The position numbers and the translations under genes were made by a program. The notes beneath the pieces are model-generated. The model saw only the letters and a program-made list of their open reading frames with translations, had not been told where the DNA came from and made no database searches. Shown piece after piece: positions 1-12,486 of a DNA stretch of 64,000 nucleotides; the stretch's first letter is position 1, and every line of letters begins with the position of its first letter. The stretch is from Platanthera guangdongensis (lineage: Eukaryota > Streptophyta > Magnoliopsida > Asparagales > Orchidaceae): the NCBI GenBank assembly GCA_039583875.1, contig CM077153.1, positions 68,952,482 to 69,016,481 of the forward strand. Reading direction: 5' to 3'.

Positions 1-1206
1 GGTCATGTGTCCCAACACTCCACTATTTATGGAGAGTGCAATCCAAAAATCCCAAATTTGGGAGTGGTCTGCACTCCCCAATTGGAGTGGGGCCCATCAC
101 TCCCTAATTGGGGAGTTGTCATGAGGCCTCTGTCGTGTAGGTTGCACGGTTGTTGCCTATGCAAGCTGGGTGGGGTGTTGGAGTTTCCAGGGTGATCTGG
201 AAGTAGTCAGGCACTTAGCCTTACTGTCAACGCAATATGAGCCTAAAGGGTCGCACATAAAAGCATTTGGAGAAGTTGAAGGAAGGATTATGTTGGCCTT
301 ACTCATATTAGAGATGAGTAAGTGACCAATCCTATGACTCATTGGAGTTGTGTATGTTGACAAGTCATGTCATTGTGTGTTGTGGCTTGACTCAATGACA
401 TCTCTATGTTGACTCAATGATATCGTTGTGTTGAATCGACGATATCGTGTTCAACATGACCTCTCTACTATGGCATGACATAACAATATCGTTGTTTGCA
501 TAATATCATCACAACGATATCGCTGTTTTCAATATGACCTCTCTGCTATGGCTTGACATAACAATATCATTGTGTGCATCATGTTATCACAATGATATCA
601 TCGTGTGTTTCATGTCAACACAATGACACTTTTTGTTTACTCCAATTTAGGTCATAGGTCTGCTGATAGCGGAGGAACATGTCTATTTTATATCCTTGGA
701 TATAAATAGACATGATATTAGGATTTCAAATATGCTTTTGAGGCCTTTTGAAGGATAAGACAGAAAAGTGTTTTTCTGAGCCCTAATGGCTTCCGCCGCT
801 GCCTCTTTTATGAGACTCGTCCTGATCATCACTGTCGCCGCCTCTCCCTTGAACGAATCTAGCAATTTGTGGAGATGTTGAGGACACTCCTTCTCTGACC
901 CAGATCTTATTGGACAAGATCGTGGGGTTCTCCATTATTCATGTGGATTGCTGTAAAGGCACGGATCAACTTCTGTGCTCGAGAACCATAGCTGTTAGTT
1001 GTGATTTTGATAGAGAACTGAAGAAAAGAAATTTTCTGGAGCATCTTGATCAAGTGAGGACTTGATTCCACATAGGCAATTTTACATTTTATATATGTAT
1101 TACTTCTTGAATAATGACTCTCTCAAAGTCATATTACTAGTTAGGGTTTTCTAGAAATATATTTCACAGTGCACATGTGATGTGTGACCACTTAAGAAAA
1201 CTAACA
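1..1206 (+). repeat. Copia-type LTR remnant, cut by the window edge
   Basis: The right border is set by a primer-binding-like site directly after ...CTAACA at 1206. A TATAAATAG box lies at 701-709, about 500 bp before that border, as expected of a U3-R-U5 arrangement on the plus strand. Positions about 400-615 hold several copies of a GATATCGTTGT word and its complement. No coding sequence is visible. The left border and any partner LTR are not identified, so this may be a solo or truncated LTR. Confidence 0.45.
679..715 (+). promoter_or_regulatory. TATA box inside a long hairpin
   Basis: TATAAATAG at 701-709 forms part of the right arm of an almost perfect inverted repeat. CATGTCTATTT and AAATAGACATG are the outer arms, TATATCC and GGATATA the inner arms, around a two-base turn. 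It is the probable core promoter of the surrounding LTR. The hairpin itself is seen directly; any role for it is unknown. Confidence 0.45.
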
Positions 1207-1207
1207 G

Positions 1208-1220
1208 TGATATCAGAGCC
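1208..1220 (+). other. Primer-binding site, tRNA-iMet type (one mismatch)
   Basis: TGATATCAGAGCC differs from the usual plant TGGTATCAGAGCC by one G-to-A change. It follows an LTR-like CA end by one base, which supports plus-strand orientation of the remnant. Confidence 0.55.
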
Positions 1221-2689
1221 AGGTTTTGCGATGATCATTTTTCATAAGTTTTTTGAATCCAGTGTGTATAAATTGGGAGATTTAAAAGTGTTCTAAATGT
1301 CCAGATTTATTCCCAGAACATCAAATGTTGATGATTTTCTCATAGAAAGTGGTGGTGGTTTTTAAAAAATTAGTTTGGCCTCTGCCCGCACCTCACCTGG
1401 AGCGCTTGTGATTTCATTGTGATTTTCTTGTTTCTCCTTAGTAGTAACCATATTTTTGAGCGGTTTGTGAACCCATAAGTTGTTTTGGATTTTGAATCAA
1501 AAAATGAGAGACGAGCTTGTCCACTACATAAGTGGAGATGTTTCTACCTATGTCCAAATGTTGGGAATATTGCCCTCAATATTCCAAGATTTGAAGAAGC
1601 AACACTTGCAATGTTTATTGCATATTGTATTTGATAATATATATTTCATGATTATGCAAGATATATTTTGTTGACTCTAAAACATGCATGTTTAGAGCAT
1701 AAAAGAGAAGATACTGTTGAGATCAGTGCATGACTCTCCACGGTATAACCATGATCATGGAGAAAGTCTCAAAAGCAAGATCCAGCTATAATAAACTATA
1801 CTATTGAGATCGGTATAGGGTTATTCTCTATACTGTTGAGATCTGTGGAACACTACGAGTAGATATCATGAAGAAGATGCAGAAAGGAGCAGTTCTTAAC
1901 ATCAGGGTCGATACCGTTGAGAAAGAAGATTCTGCTCAACAATATCGTGAAAATGGGAATAAAATTTACCGTTGAACCAGTACAGTCTAACGGGATTCAA
2001 AATTAGCGCGGTGCATAAAGGATGGACAGAGTATTATATTCTCGTCCATACCTTTGACAAAACATTTCTTGAGACTGTTGATGAAAGCCATGAGTATAAA
2101 AGGATATGTTAGGTTAATGTAACAGTACCCGTGTCGTTGCCATTTTTTCATTTCTCTGAAAGAAAAATTGTGAATCAAAAGTGAAGCACTGTTCAAGAAA
2201 GAAAGTTCTTTCTGAAGACTTTCAGAAGAATATAGAAGAGTCAATCAACTGGACTCAAAGCTAGGTCCTTTTCTTGCTGAAGGAGAAGATCAATATGGAA
2301 AACCTTAGTTATGATCTACCTGAAGATAACTACTACAGAGGCTCCTCCCTAAGACCTGCTTTTACAACAAGAACAACAAAAGACTAAAGATTCGAGGTCT
2401 CTTAGTCTACTGTTGTAAACTCTACTTCCATTACCTTTTTAGGATTTTTTGATAAGTCTGAGCTATAGGGTTGTACTCCTAGCCTGAGTGTAGGGTTTGG
2501 TGATAAGCAGGGTGTAGGGCTTGTTGATAAGCCTGAGTGTAAGACTTAGTGCAAGTCTAAGGTAGGAAACTAGCTGGGTTTCTGAGCTATAGGAGTGGGA
2601 GTACTCTGAGTTGTAGGGCTTGTGTGCCTGAGTGTAGGACTTCTGGATAATTGTGAGTGTACATGGCGTGACCAACAAAGGTCGCGGGC
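1221..2689 (+). other. Unassigned, partly copia-LTR-like DNA
   Basis: No open frame of note. Positions 1690-1980 repeat a TACTGTTGAGATC-like word several times. Positions 2440-2650 repeat a CCTGAGTGTAGGRYTT phrase much like the phrase series in the SIRE-like LTR at 22.4-22.7 kb. I infer another decayed copia LTR, but boundaries are not visible. Confidence 0.3.
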
Positions 2690-5600
2690 ATGTACTTGTG
2701 ATTTTTCTCGAAATCCTCTTTTAAGCTCCTGATCCTGCTTGCATTCTCCATTTTGTTATATGCAGCCCAATTTCTCCTGAAGACATATAAAAGTAAATTA
2801 GACCATAATTAATTAAAAATAATAAAAGTTATTTATTTAATAATAAAATATTATACTATAAATTGGTAAATAAAGCACTATCAAATATTATCATACTTAA
2901 GCTTTTATTATTCCAGGGCAAAAGAATGAGAAGTATTTATAAGATATTAATAAAAAATTAATTTAAACTAAAATTTATTTAATTAGAAGAAAGTTAAAAA
3001 TAAAATTTAGAGATTTAAAAATTAAGTCCGAAAGTATGAAATTAAAATGCAAAGAGCAAAAAGTTTAGTCATGAATTCTCAAGAAAATTAACTAGCTAGC
3101 AAGATTGGGTAATTACGAAAACAAAATTAGATTGAAATTATAAAAACTCCTTACATAAAAGAAACTTAAAGAAAAAAATTCAAACTACAACTTATATCCT
3201 CTTAGTATTTTAATTTAGTCTAAAACAATTTTATTGGCTCATTGAGATTTTTGGGAGGACAAGGGGTATGAAGAGTTTTTTGATTAGAGGTGATGAATTT
3301 TATCTTCTTATCTCGCTTTTTCTTTCATTTTCTTTTACATATTTGCATATGTTTACCAAAAAATATTGAATTTTATTCACTTATTTTTCATGACATATGA
3401 ACAAAAAAATTTCTCTTTATATAAAAAATAAAAAAAGTAGGAGTAATGAACTATATCCTCCTACTCCATCATTTTTTCTTTTGGGGGTTGCATATGTTTA
3501 TCAAGGAATATGAAATTCACATGACATATGATCTAACAAAAAAAGAAATATTACATATGTTTACCAATGGATAATGAATTTTATCTTCTTACTCTCATGA
3601 CATATTATCAAATAAGAAAATAAAAAATAAGGGAAAGACTAAACAAATTTTTGATTAAATTAAAATTTAGAGAACAATTATAGTAAATTGAGATTTCCTA
3701 AGAGCCTAAAAGCATGGGGGAGATATAATTAAAACCTAAAGGTGTTTAAACAAAGAACTACAAAATTGGAACTAATTAAAATTAAAGAGAACAAGTGAGA
3801 AAGAAATTACTCTAAATAATTTAAAATCATAAGATATTTCTTTTAATTAAATCGCCTAAAAATTAAATCTAACTAACTATGATAAAATAAAAATTAGCAA
3901 ATTAAAAATAGTACAAATGCTTACAAATAAACTAAAACTAGATTTTTGAAAAAGCAAAAAGCTAAGCAAGGATTTATTAAAAAACATTTTTTTCTAAGTT
4001 TTTCATATGTTTTGAATTTTTTTAAATATAATAATACTGAGAATAAAAAATACCAATCCTAATTTTTTTTAATTCTCAGGTTTTCCAAGGTCTATCCTGT
4101 AAAGGGCTCGCAGTAGTACTAGAAGATATGAAGGGATGAAAGCCCAAATCTTCTTTTCTAAGAAATTAATTTTTGATTTTCTAGTTTTTTGAAATTTGTG
4201 TTTTTTACAAAATTAAAATAATAAGCAAAATAAAATAGGATACACCCATATACTTAAAAAATAAACATTGATCCAATGTTAAGCCAAGTAGGAGGGGAAA
4301 ACAAGAAAAGAAAATGCAGAAAAATTAAAATTCAAGAAAACAAATAAAAATAAACAAGAGGTGCCTCCCAAGAGCGCTTTTTTATCGCCTTTGAGCTACA
4401 CAATTAAGAGTTAGCTAAAAGAAAAATAATAAGAAAAGTATACAAGCACCTCCCTTAATTCGCTGTGCGGAGAATATACTGAAATCCATTGCTCGGTGAC
4501 TACTCTGCTTAATTATTAATTCTTTTTGTGTTCTCTGTTTGCTCGAAATTGTGAATCCAAATTACATATACATACGTGAGGTAATATGGATTGCTGGAGA
4601 TGGGCGGCAAATGGATCATCGAGGATGTTTAATTTCAACGGTTCATCATCTACATAAAAATTATTAGGTATAAAAAAATCAAAAAGAAGAGAGTCATAAA
4701 TAATTTCACAAGGTGTTTCTTGTGAAAGAAAATGATTAAGTTTCAGTTCATTTTCAAAAATAAAATTATTATATGAAGAATCATTTGAATTACCAAGCGG
4801 AATAAATTCTTGGGTGATGATATTTTCATGAATTTCAATTTCAAAATAAATAGGCGGTGCATTGGAATATTCATGAAAAATAGGAGTGGGCTTGGGCAGA
4901 GCAGAAGAAGAAATGTGTTCCACTTTTATTTCGCACGACACTTCCTAAGTTGTTTTAAACTCTTGGTCAAAATTTCTTCTTCTTCTTCTTGGGAATAATA
5001 ATTTGAAATTTGAAAAAGACAAATCTTCTTCATGTTCTTAGGAGAATTGAAAATCTTGATTGAATGAATTTTCATCATCGCTCTGAAAACTATCTGAGTG
5101 ATCTTGCCACCATGAATAGTCAATGTCGGAGGATGAAGACAAATCATTAGAATTATTATTTTTTTAGAAAAATTATTTTCATTATTAAAATTATATTCAT
5201 TATAATTATAAAAATTATTTTCCTAATAAAAATTATTTTCATTTGAATTTTTAAAATTATTTTCATAAGAGTTATAAAAATTATTTTCATAAAACATTTT
5301 TTATAATTAATATCATTATACAAATATTTCTCATAAATATTAGAAAATTTATTTTGATAAGAATTATAAAAATTATTTTCCTGAGAAAAATTATTTTCAT
5401 AATTATTTTAAAAATTATTTTCACCGTTAAAAGTTTGTGAATTATAAAGATAAGAACATTCCTCATATTGATGTTTGCACCACAAAAATTATAAGTAATA
5501 TTTCAATTTCTTGCGGCTTCTAATATATTAAGTGTATTTTGAAGCTCGCCAAGAATAACAGTCAATTGAGATAATATTTTTATAAAATTAAAACAGCTGT

Positions 5601-5696
5601 TACTTAATGAAAAGGAATTTTAGAAAAAAAACATAAAAGAATTTTTTTTCTTCTTATTAAAAGCTAATTAATTTAGTCTCGGACTTCCTGAGGTCT
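2690..5696 (-). mobile_element. Decayed Athila/Tat-like retrotransposon remnant
   Basis: AT-rich sequence with two landmarks shared with the intact Athila at 50-62 kb. The first is the GCAGCCCAATTTCTCCTGAAGAC stretch near 2763 (compare 51460-51475). The second is the GAGGTGCCTCCCAAGAGCGCTTT motif near 4360 (compare 55490-55510, just downstream of pol). Positions 5160-5420 repeat AAAATTATTTTCATA, which read on the minus strand gives a YENNF-rich low-complexity protein. All frames are broken. Lineage and boundaries are inferred from short matches only. Confidence 0.4.
4516..4941 (-). pseudogene. Open fragment of the decayed Athila/Tat-like element
   Basis: A 141-codon acidic frame with no motif I recognise. 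It lies between the GGTGCCTCCC landmark and the asparagine-rich repeat tract, so it probably belongs to the same decayed gag/pol-linker region. The composition is rich in Asn, Ile and Phe, reflecting the AT-rich DNA. It shows no cysteine knuckle, protease or polymerase motif. It may be chance. Confidence 0.25.
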
Positions 5697-7617
5697 TGTA
5701 ACACCTCTCCTGTAATGACCATATAATATGAGTCCGGTAGGGGCCCCACAAACATATAAACGCCGCAACTTGAGCATTATAAAGTGATATAAAAGAATTA
5801 CTCATCTCAAAACTTAAAAAACATGACAGCAGAAACATAACAACATGACTAGAAGTTATCCAAAACTATAGGAGTCCGAAATGGCCTTAAGGCCTTACAA
5901 CATTCAAACATCCAAAACCATATCCAAACACACATAACAATGTGTCATAGCACTCCTAGGCTACCTCGGCATGCAAGCCAGATTAAAGAGAAAGAAACAT
6001 GACATTCAAACATAAAAGAACCAAAAGAAGGAGGTACACTTCATGAGGCTTTAGGCCTTTTTAGCCGGGGAGCTTGCTCCCACTTGTGATCCTTGCCCTG
6101 TAAAAATTTGTTGTAACTGGGTCAAAAAAGGCTGACCTCAACTGTGTAACCAACACATCTCGTCCTGGTTGTCCCTATAGGACCCCGGGGCACTCCATCA
6201 CCCTGCAGGTTAGCACTTCATATGCATATTTAAATAAACATGATTAAACAAAGAAGCAACATGTTTGGGTGTCTCAAACATCAAACATGTTTCTATGCTG
6301 AGCATTTTAAATAAAGGGGACTACAATTCAGCATGTATGCAAATTTGGGTTTCACCCAAGGCAACCCTATAGGGCGTATGATTCTAGTACATCATCACAC
6401 ATCATCAAATCACATCATTCACATGAGTACTTCCAATTTCCCCCATCGGCGTTCAAGCCGCAACATGGAACTCTTATACAGGACCCACCTGCTCATGGGT
6501 CTCAACACCTAAGCTTTTCTACAATCTCTGACTCTTACGTCAGTTCTGTCACACAATCCAACTGATGTTAAGAACCCTTGCTTGACTCTACCCGCTTGTG
6601 GGCTTCATCGCTCGAGCTTGTCCAAAAGCTTGGTGTTCTTGTCAGTTTCCACAGAAGGGGACTTATCTTGTTGGAACACTCTCCACACGTGACTTCGAAC
6701 GTCACGGGCTAGCCGGCCGACCATAGAGACAAATTCAAGCCTTCGCATAAAATTCAACAATCACATCATTCCCCGCCCTAAATCTCCATTCGTTCTCACA
6801 CAAAAAGAGGGAATCGCAAATGGCATATTCATCATAATCAGATTTCTAGCAAAAATCCCTATAGTGCACGTCAAGCAACATCACCGAATCGGACCACCGG
6901 TCGCGATTACGACTTCACCCACTTGCCTAATCCACTAATGGAACGGATCACTAATGCAATAATCTGCCGGTGACGGACTCAATCGACCCATTGACTCCTC
7001 TTGAACCATGGCGACCCAAACCCCTCTCACTTGAGAGATCTGGTGCCTAAATGCTTGAATAAAGTCATAAACAAAACGGATATCATGTACATATCCTAAA
7101 AAAATGGGAGGATAATTGTCGTTACATTCTGATTCCTCTTCCTAGCCATGAAGATCTTGATTTGCACGGATGGAAATGTGCGCCTTCAAGCCCTCTCCAT
7201 GAATCTGACCTTAGATCGATGAACAGAGCTCCAAAGCTTCGCCAATGGAGGAAGATGCCTCTTCATCCTCCTCTAAGCTCTCTCCCTCAAAACCTAACCT
7301 CTCAACCCAAATGAGAGAAAGTGAGAGGATTGTACCCCTTAGCCCTACTAAGGGTTCACAGATGGAGGATTCTAGGCCATACGATTAACTTTTAAGAAGA
7401 TCAGATTGCTCACAGACCAGCTAGCCCATGCAGATAGATACTCTACCGCCAACAGTAGCGTTATCTCCGTGCAGTAGCTACTCAATGTTTTAGGCTCTAT
7501 GATTTCTTCTCAATGCTCTCGACGAAAAAGGGCTACCGACGGGCGGTAGCTAACTATCATCGTGTGGTAGCTTCGAGAATCCCCAACTTCAAATATCAGG
7601 AAAAATGGGGTGTTACA
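5697..7617 (-). repeat. Chromovirus LTR (same family as 29955-32125), minus orientation
   Basis: It begins TGTAACACCTCTCCTGTAATGACC and ends GGGGTGTTACA. The first 80 bases closely match the LTR starts at 29955 and 36418, and the block from CTCTACTGTGTAACCAACACATCTC onward is also shared. It is about 1.92 kb long. The polypyrimidine tract at 7618-7636 (polypurine on the minus strand) marks this as the 3' LTR. Near the U3 edge (7410-7600) lie short palindromes of the form CTACCG...CGGTAG. Confidence 0.8.
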
Positions 7618-7792
7618 ACTCCACCTCCCCCCCCCCGAACAAAAAGAGTTTCATCCTCAAAATTTAACATGCACTCGAAACAACAAGCATACCAGATGCA
7701 AACAATTCTGGGAAGTCTTCCAGCATCGCTTGCTCGCGCTCATAGGAGAATTCATATCGCCCGTAGTTATTCCTAAAAATCTTTAGCTTCAA
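7618..7792 (-). pseudogene. Last codons of a chromovirus pol
   Basis: After the polypurine tract (minus strand) the sequence can be read as a DNYGRYEFSYER-like peptide. This matches the KVHWDNCGHDEFSWER ending at 32.3-32.4 kb, the tail of the integrase/chromodomain region in Tekay/Del-like elements. Everything upstream of it is gone: at about 7793 the sequence changes abruptly to an unrelated LTR. So only a 3' stub of this element survives. Confidence 0.55.
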
Positions 7793-9133
7793 GAGTAGCT
7801 AAACACCTAGAGGGGGTGAATAGGTTTTACAATATTTTAATACTTTTTTCTTGGTTTAGTGTGTTGTGAGTTTGTTAAGTTAGCTTTCAAGACAATCACA
7901 CACAACGCACGAGAATTTTATAGTGGTTTCCCAGATTATGGGTATATTCACTGTCCCTCCAACCTTTCTAATAGTTTGTTAGACAAGGCCACTTCTCCAA
8001 ATTCGGCTCATAAGAGCTTACAACTCAGTTCCCTCAGGATCTCTCAGTCTCCTCCAAGACATACCTCAGGCATAAAGCCCTACCACTCATAGCTAGCAAA
8101 GCTCCTACAGCTCAGTGATCCACAAACCACCTACCTCAGACTTATCACTAAGTCCTACAACTCAGGCTAGGAGGATAACCCTACCACTCAGAGAGAATGA
8201 CTCTCCTACCTCAAGCCAACAACCCTACCACTCGGTTCCAAACTTGGATCCTACCTCAGATTCATCACTTGAATCCTTCCTCAGATCTACAGAAGATCCT
8301 ACACTCAACCTTTATATATTAGGCTTACACTCAGATCAAATGATCTTACAAAGAGAATGATTTGTTGATGATGTTTAGACACTAGAGAAATATTCTCTTT
8401 CTCTTCCTCCTTCTATGCTGAGACAACACAGTCCAGTCTTCTTCACGGCTCAAGAAAGTATTCTTCAAGAATGTTCAACTTGAGCTTATGAAGTAGCTAC
8501 AACTAGGTATTACCTTTGCTGCTCCTTTTTCAGAGATGTCTCTCTGTACTTGTTGTTGAGGATGAGAATAATAAAAACTATCTTTCTGCAACTTTCAAAT
8601 TAGTAGTTTGAACAACTTCTCTTGGCTTTACAATAATGTCGAGAGGAAGAAGATGAAGTTAAGCACTTTCCAAAAGTTAATTTCTTCTCAGTGATCTAAT
8701 TCCTTTTCTATCCCGTCGTCTAACGGATCTTTGAGCCTTGGGCCCACTTGGATTTGATAGTTGTAATCTTGCTTTTGCATTAACTGCAGTACAGGAAGCA
8801 TGCATCGCCATTTGTCTTGTATTGTAGGCTTCCTACAACATTTTTAATTTTTGCTGACGTCAGCACCTATGGACTTAGTTAATTTCAGAAAATTCATCAT
8901 AGGTGTTGAGTGAAGGTATGTCACTCTGTGCCAAAACACTTAGCCAAATTTTATGCAGCAACATGCGTTGAGTGAGTTGACAGTACTCAATAAATATAAA
9001 CTTTAGTTGTGTAACTGATTAGGCATTGAGTGAACCTTCATCACTCAATGCATTTGGACTTTGTTTTTTTTCTTCTGTATGAAGGCGTTGAGTGATGCTT
9101 ATGCACTCAATGCTTTCTGCCTTAGTGTCACAA
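7793..9133 (-). repeat. Copia (SIRE-like) LTR, minus orientation
   Basis: It starts with CACCTAGAGGGGGTGAATAGG. The complement of this sequence (CACCCCCTCTAGGT) occurs at the 3' end of SIRE-like LTRs, and again in this window at 22902. Positions 8030-8370 hold the CTACCTCAGA/CCTACCACTCA phrase series, complementary in style to 22.4-22.7 kb. Positions 8902-9113 hold four stem-loops built on GGCRTTGAGTGA...TCACTCAATGC. A likely outer end is GTGTCACA at 9133. There is no partner LTR. Confidence 0.45.
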
Positions 9134-10683
9134 CCTGCATTTTCTCTGCATTTTACGATGTATCAGAGTAAGAGAAAATGCGCATCATGATGCCACATCA
9201 GCAGGGAATAACTGCAGACGCTCAGGCAAAACTCTACTTAACACTCTTAAGAAAGATCCATGAGTTATTAAGGGAAAAATAGTTAAAGTTTAAGCGATTA
9301 GACGTATCCCTCGGCTTAGTAGCTCATCTAGTCCACAAGAAAAAGATAATTATACGCTGCAGAAAGTACTTTATTTACAATATTAGATGTCCTATATGAG
9401 TATAAACATCCACAGAGGATAACTCATGGTATGCAAGACTCTTGATTTAATATAAGTATGGAAATAACTTTTAAGTTAGTTAAAATATGGTGTATTTAGC
9501 TTTGAAATATGACATGCATGAGGTAGTACTAGTATTGCTTTTATACTTTAAAATATCAAACATGCAACCTAGCATAAATCCTTCCCAGAGAGCAAGAACA
9601 ATCAACCAAAGAGGTAAACTAGCAGCTAACAAGGTATTTAACATTCCAATAGAAAACTACCAGTGGGCGTCAATAACCTGACACAAATCCAATGAAAGTA
9701 TGCATGTCTGAACTAAAATCGAAAACAACAAACTACCTCACGACGGTGAGGAAAACTACTGCAACAACTGCAGTCCACAAGCTACCACCTAACATTACTG
9801 CTTCACCGGCTACAACACTGAACCTAAGGTATTCAAAGAAAGAACACCTCAGCAAGAAATTTGAAAATGGCAATGGAAATAGCAGATAATAAGTAAAAAG
9901 TCAAGGAAGGGTTTACCAAACCCAACTATAAGGAAAAGTTAAAACCACAGCTGATTAGTCAAATAGAAACAGGAAAAGTAAAAGGTTTGCAATAATAGAG
10001 TTAAAAGAAATTTGCATCAAGTGCGGAACGAAGCCATGCTTCAACAAAATCTATAAGGATAAGCATGAAATAGCATAAACTGATCTATAAGAAGCAAACT
10101 GAGCACAAATCATCATGAAAACATGAACCATTAACACTTGGTAAAAACAACTAGGCCAGCGCTGGTGACCCAAAATGTCCAAAACCGAACTACCAGACCC
10201 AAACATCTCGCAAAAGGTACCGCGGGGAGTGGCCACTAGGCCCAAACACAACCCAACAGACCATAAAACTGAGACCAAACAAACCACCAAGTGTAATGAT
10301 TCACAAACCGGCGACCAGCAGAAGAAAACATCATACCCAACACCCTGAACCAAACCCAAGCCTAAACCCGAAGAAATACTTTGACAAGCCCTAAATTGAA
10401 CCTAAGGACCATACATGACAAATCGGCAAAAAACTAAGTTCATGGAGAAAGCGTCGAGTCAACAGGACGCCGCGTTGAGTACTCTCAACGCACTCAATGC
10501 CAAGCTAGCTACTCGACAAATAGCTCTTCACTCAATACTGTGTTGAGTGTTATCAGCGTACTCAACGCCAAGCCAGCGATACTCGACGAATTCATCGAGA
10601 TTACTCGACGAATCTGCCTTAGGATCAAAGGTCACTCAACGCCTCAGCGCCAAGCCTAATCCACTCAACGCCAAGCCTTATAC
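9134..10683. other. Unassigned DNA, possibly part of a split LTR
   Basis: No credible gene. Positions 10440-10683 are dense in CTCAACGCC, GCGTTGAGT and ACTCGACGAA words. These resume at 16061 on the other side of the inserted copia element, so 10440-16440 was one continuous block before that insertion. The LTR interpretation is an inference from the word array and from the TATA-like sequence near 16.9 kb read on the minus strand. Confidence 0.35.
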
Positions 10684-10688
10684 CCGAC

Positions 10689-11132
10689 TGTTGAAGTATT
10701 AGACCGGGCGACCTTGTGGTCTTGGCTGGCGGGTTGTTGACCGCGCGGTCTGGCAGTTCCTTTCCAGCAGGTTCATTTTCAAACTGTTGTTGTTTGTAGT
10801 CCGAGCGGTCTGGCAGTCTCTCTCAGAAGCCTGGAGACCGGGCGGTCTATCGGTCTCCTATTGCGGCGTGATCTCTTCCTGCTGGAGTTGCCGACCGGTT
10901 AGCCCATTTGTCTAACCACGCGGCCTGTGCGGTCTCTTTATTTTCTAGCCGCTCAGCCCTGTACATTTTTAGTCCCACATTATTTGTTTGTACTCTCTCT
11001 TATCTCCTCCATTCTATAAAAGGGAGGTCATACCTTTGTAAATGAGATTTTTTTGGATAATAAAACTTTCAATTTTTCAAATTTCTGCCTGTTTGTTAGC
11101 TACTTGTTAGCTGTGTGTTTGCTAATTTTACA
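10689..11132 (+). repeat. 5' LTR of the copia element
   Basis: TGTTGAAG...TTTTACA. A TATAAAAG box is at 11015-11022. U3 is rich in GACCG-GCGGTC words (for example around 10700, 10805 and 10850), a private palindromic vocabulary also present in the 3' LTR. It duplicates 15617-16060 at about 92-93% identity by eye. Confidence 0.93.
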
Positions 11133-11145
11133 TGGTATCAGAGCC
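11133..11145 (+). other. Primer-binding site, tRNA-iMet
   Basis: TGGTATCAGAGCC immediately follows the LTR end, the standard plant initiator-Met primer site. Confidence 0.92.
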
Positions 11146-11525
11146 AACGATCGACTCGTCGTGATTTCGTCTTTAGCTCATCTAACCGTGCGGCTTGTCC
11201 AAGCGGCTTCTTTGCCTTGTCGCTGCCCTGTTCGCGCGACTTCCTTCGGTCTGTTCTCGACCTGTTCCCTCGGGTCCCTTGCTTCCACTTCTCTTCTTTT
11301 CGCACGGCCTCTTTCAGTTCGCGCGACCTCTTTCCCTATGCCTTGGTTTGCATCCTGACTGCTGGTGTTCTGCCACCATGCCGCTGCATCTTCTTCTCTT
11401 TAGCCCGTTGCGGTTTCGCCCTTGTTCGCTGCGGTTTCTTTCTTGTGTCCCGGCCTCCTCCTTAGGTCGTGCAACTTTCTCTCCCGGCGGCTTCTCTTCT
11501 ACTCGTGCTGTTTCCTGCATTCTCT

Positions 11526-12234
11526 ATGGCCAATTCCGGTCTCTCCACCCCCGTTATCTCTACCTCCACCACCCCTGCAGCTCCTCCTCCTCCTCCTACT
11601 CCTTCTAGGAACCTTGGCACACTTTCTAAACTTGTTGGCTCCAACTATCCAGATTGGAGCGTTTCTTTCACCTTTCTTCTACGCTCTCAGTGCAAGCGTC
11701 ATCACCTCACCGATGACCCTCCACCTCTTAACTCTGCTTAATTTGATGACTGGGATGCGATTGATGCGCTTGTCCTCACTTGGCTGGCCATCAGCCTTTC
11801 TGATGAATGCCTTCCCGTCATTCGCCATGATGAGACGGTCAAGGCCGCTTGGATTCACCTAGATGCTCTCTATTCGAAGGGGGTCCAAACGTCTCATTTT
11901 TATACTCTTTATGCGGACCTCTTCTCCCGCCCCTCCATGTCTCCTTTTGCGGCTTATCAGCAGGTTCAGGCTCTTGGTGCAGAGATCCTCCAGAATCGCC
12001 CCTTCTCCACGGACTTGGCCGAACAGCACAAACACTTCCAGGAACTCCTGGTTGTTTGTTATCTTCTCCGCCTTCCCGAATCCTATGATATGATCCGCCA
12101 GCAGATCTTGGATGAGGCGGAGTCTCCCACTTTGGATGCCACCGCGGCTCGCATTACCGATGTTACTTTGCTGCTCCAGCGTCCTCTGTTGTCCTCCCCT
12201 CCTTCCCAGGACTCCTATGCTCACCAGTCTCAGT

Positions 12235-12265
<31 letters not shown>

Positions 12266-12477
12266 GGGGGGGGGCTAGTGGCCGCAGCCACTCAGGTGGG
12301 CGCGGTTCGTCCAGGTTCCTCTGCTCTCACTGTGGTCATACCGACCATTCAGTTGACCGTTGCTGGCAGAAACATCCTCATCTTCGCCCTTCCGGTGATA
12401 CATCTTCCTCGACCTCCGCCTCCTCTCGGCCATCTGCCTCTGTAGCCATGACTTCAGATAGTGCCCACGTCGTTACC
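11526..12477 (+). pseudogene. Copia gag (nonfunctional)
   Basis: ATG at 11526 opens a frame with the plant copia gag (UBN2-like) pattern: a proline-rich start, then NYPDWSVSFTFLL. A stop at 11742 (TAA, probably from CAA) precedes FDDWDAIDALVLTWL; the frame then continues to a CCHC zinc knuckle, CSHCGHTDHSVDRC, near 12325-12370. A GT-then-G run (12232-12274) lies between the capsid part and the knuckle and shifts the frame. The frame closes with a TAA at 12478. Gag would form the particle and bind the RNA. Here it cannot be made full length. Confidence 0.85.
12232..12274 (+). repeat. Compound (GT)n(G)n microsatellite inside gag
   Basis: About eight GT units pass directly into about 26 uninterrupted G residues. 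It sits between the capsid-like region and the zinc knuckle and puts the downstream knuckle in another frame. The exact G count in such a run is sensitive to sequencing error. Confidence 0.9.
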
Positions 12478-12486
12478 TAAGGTAAA

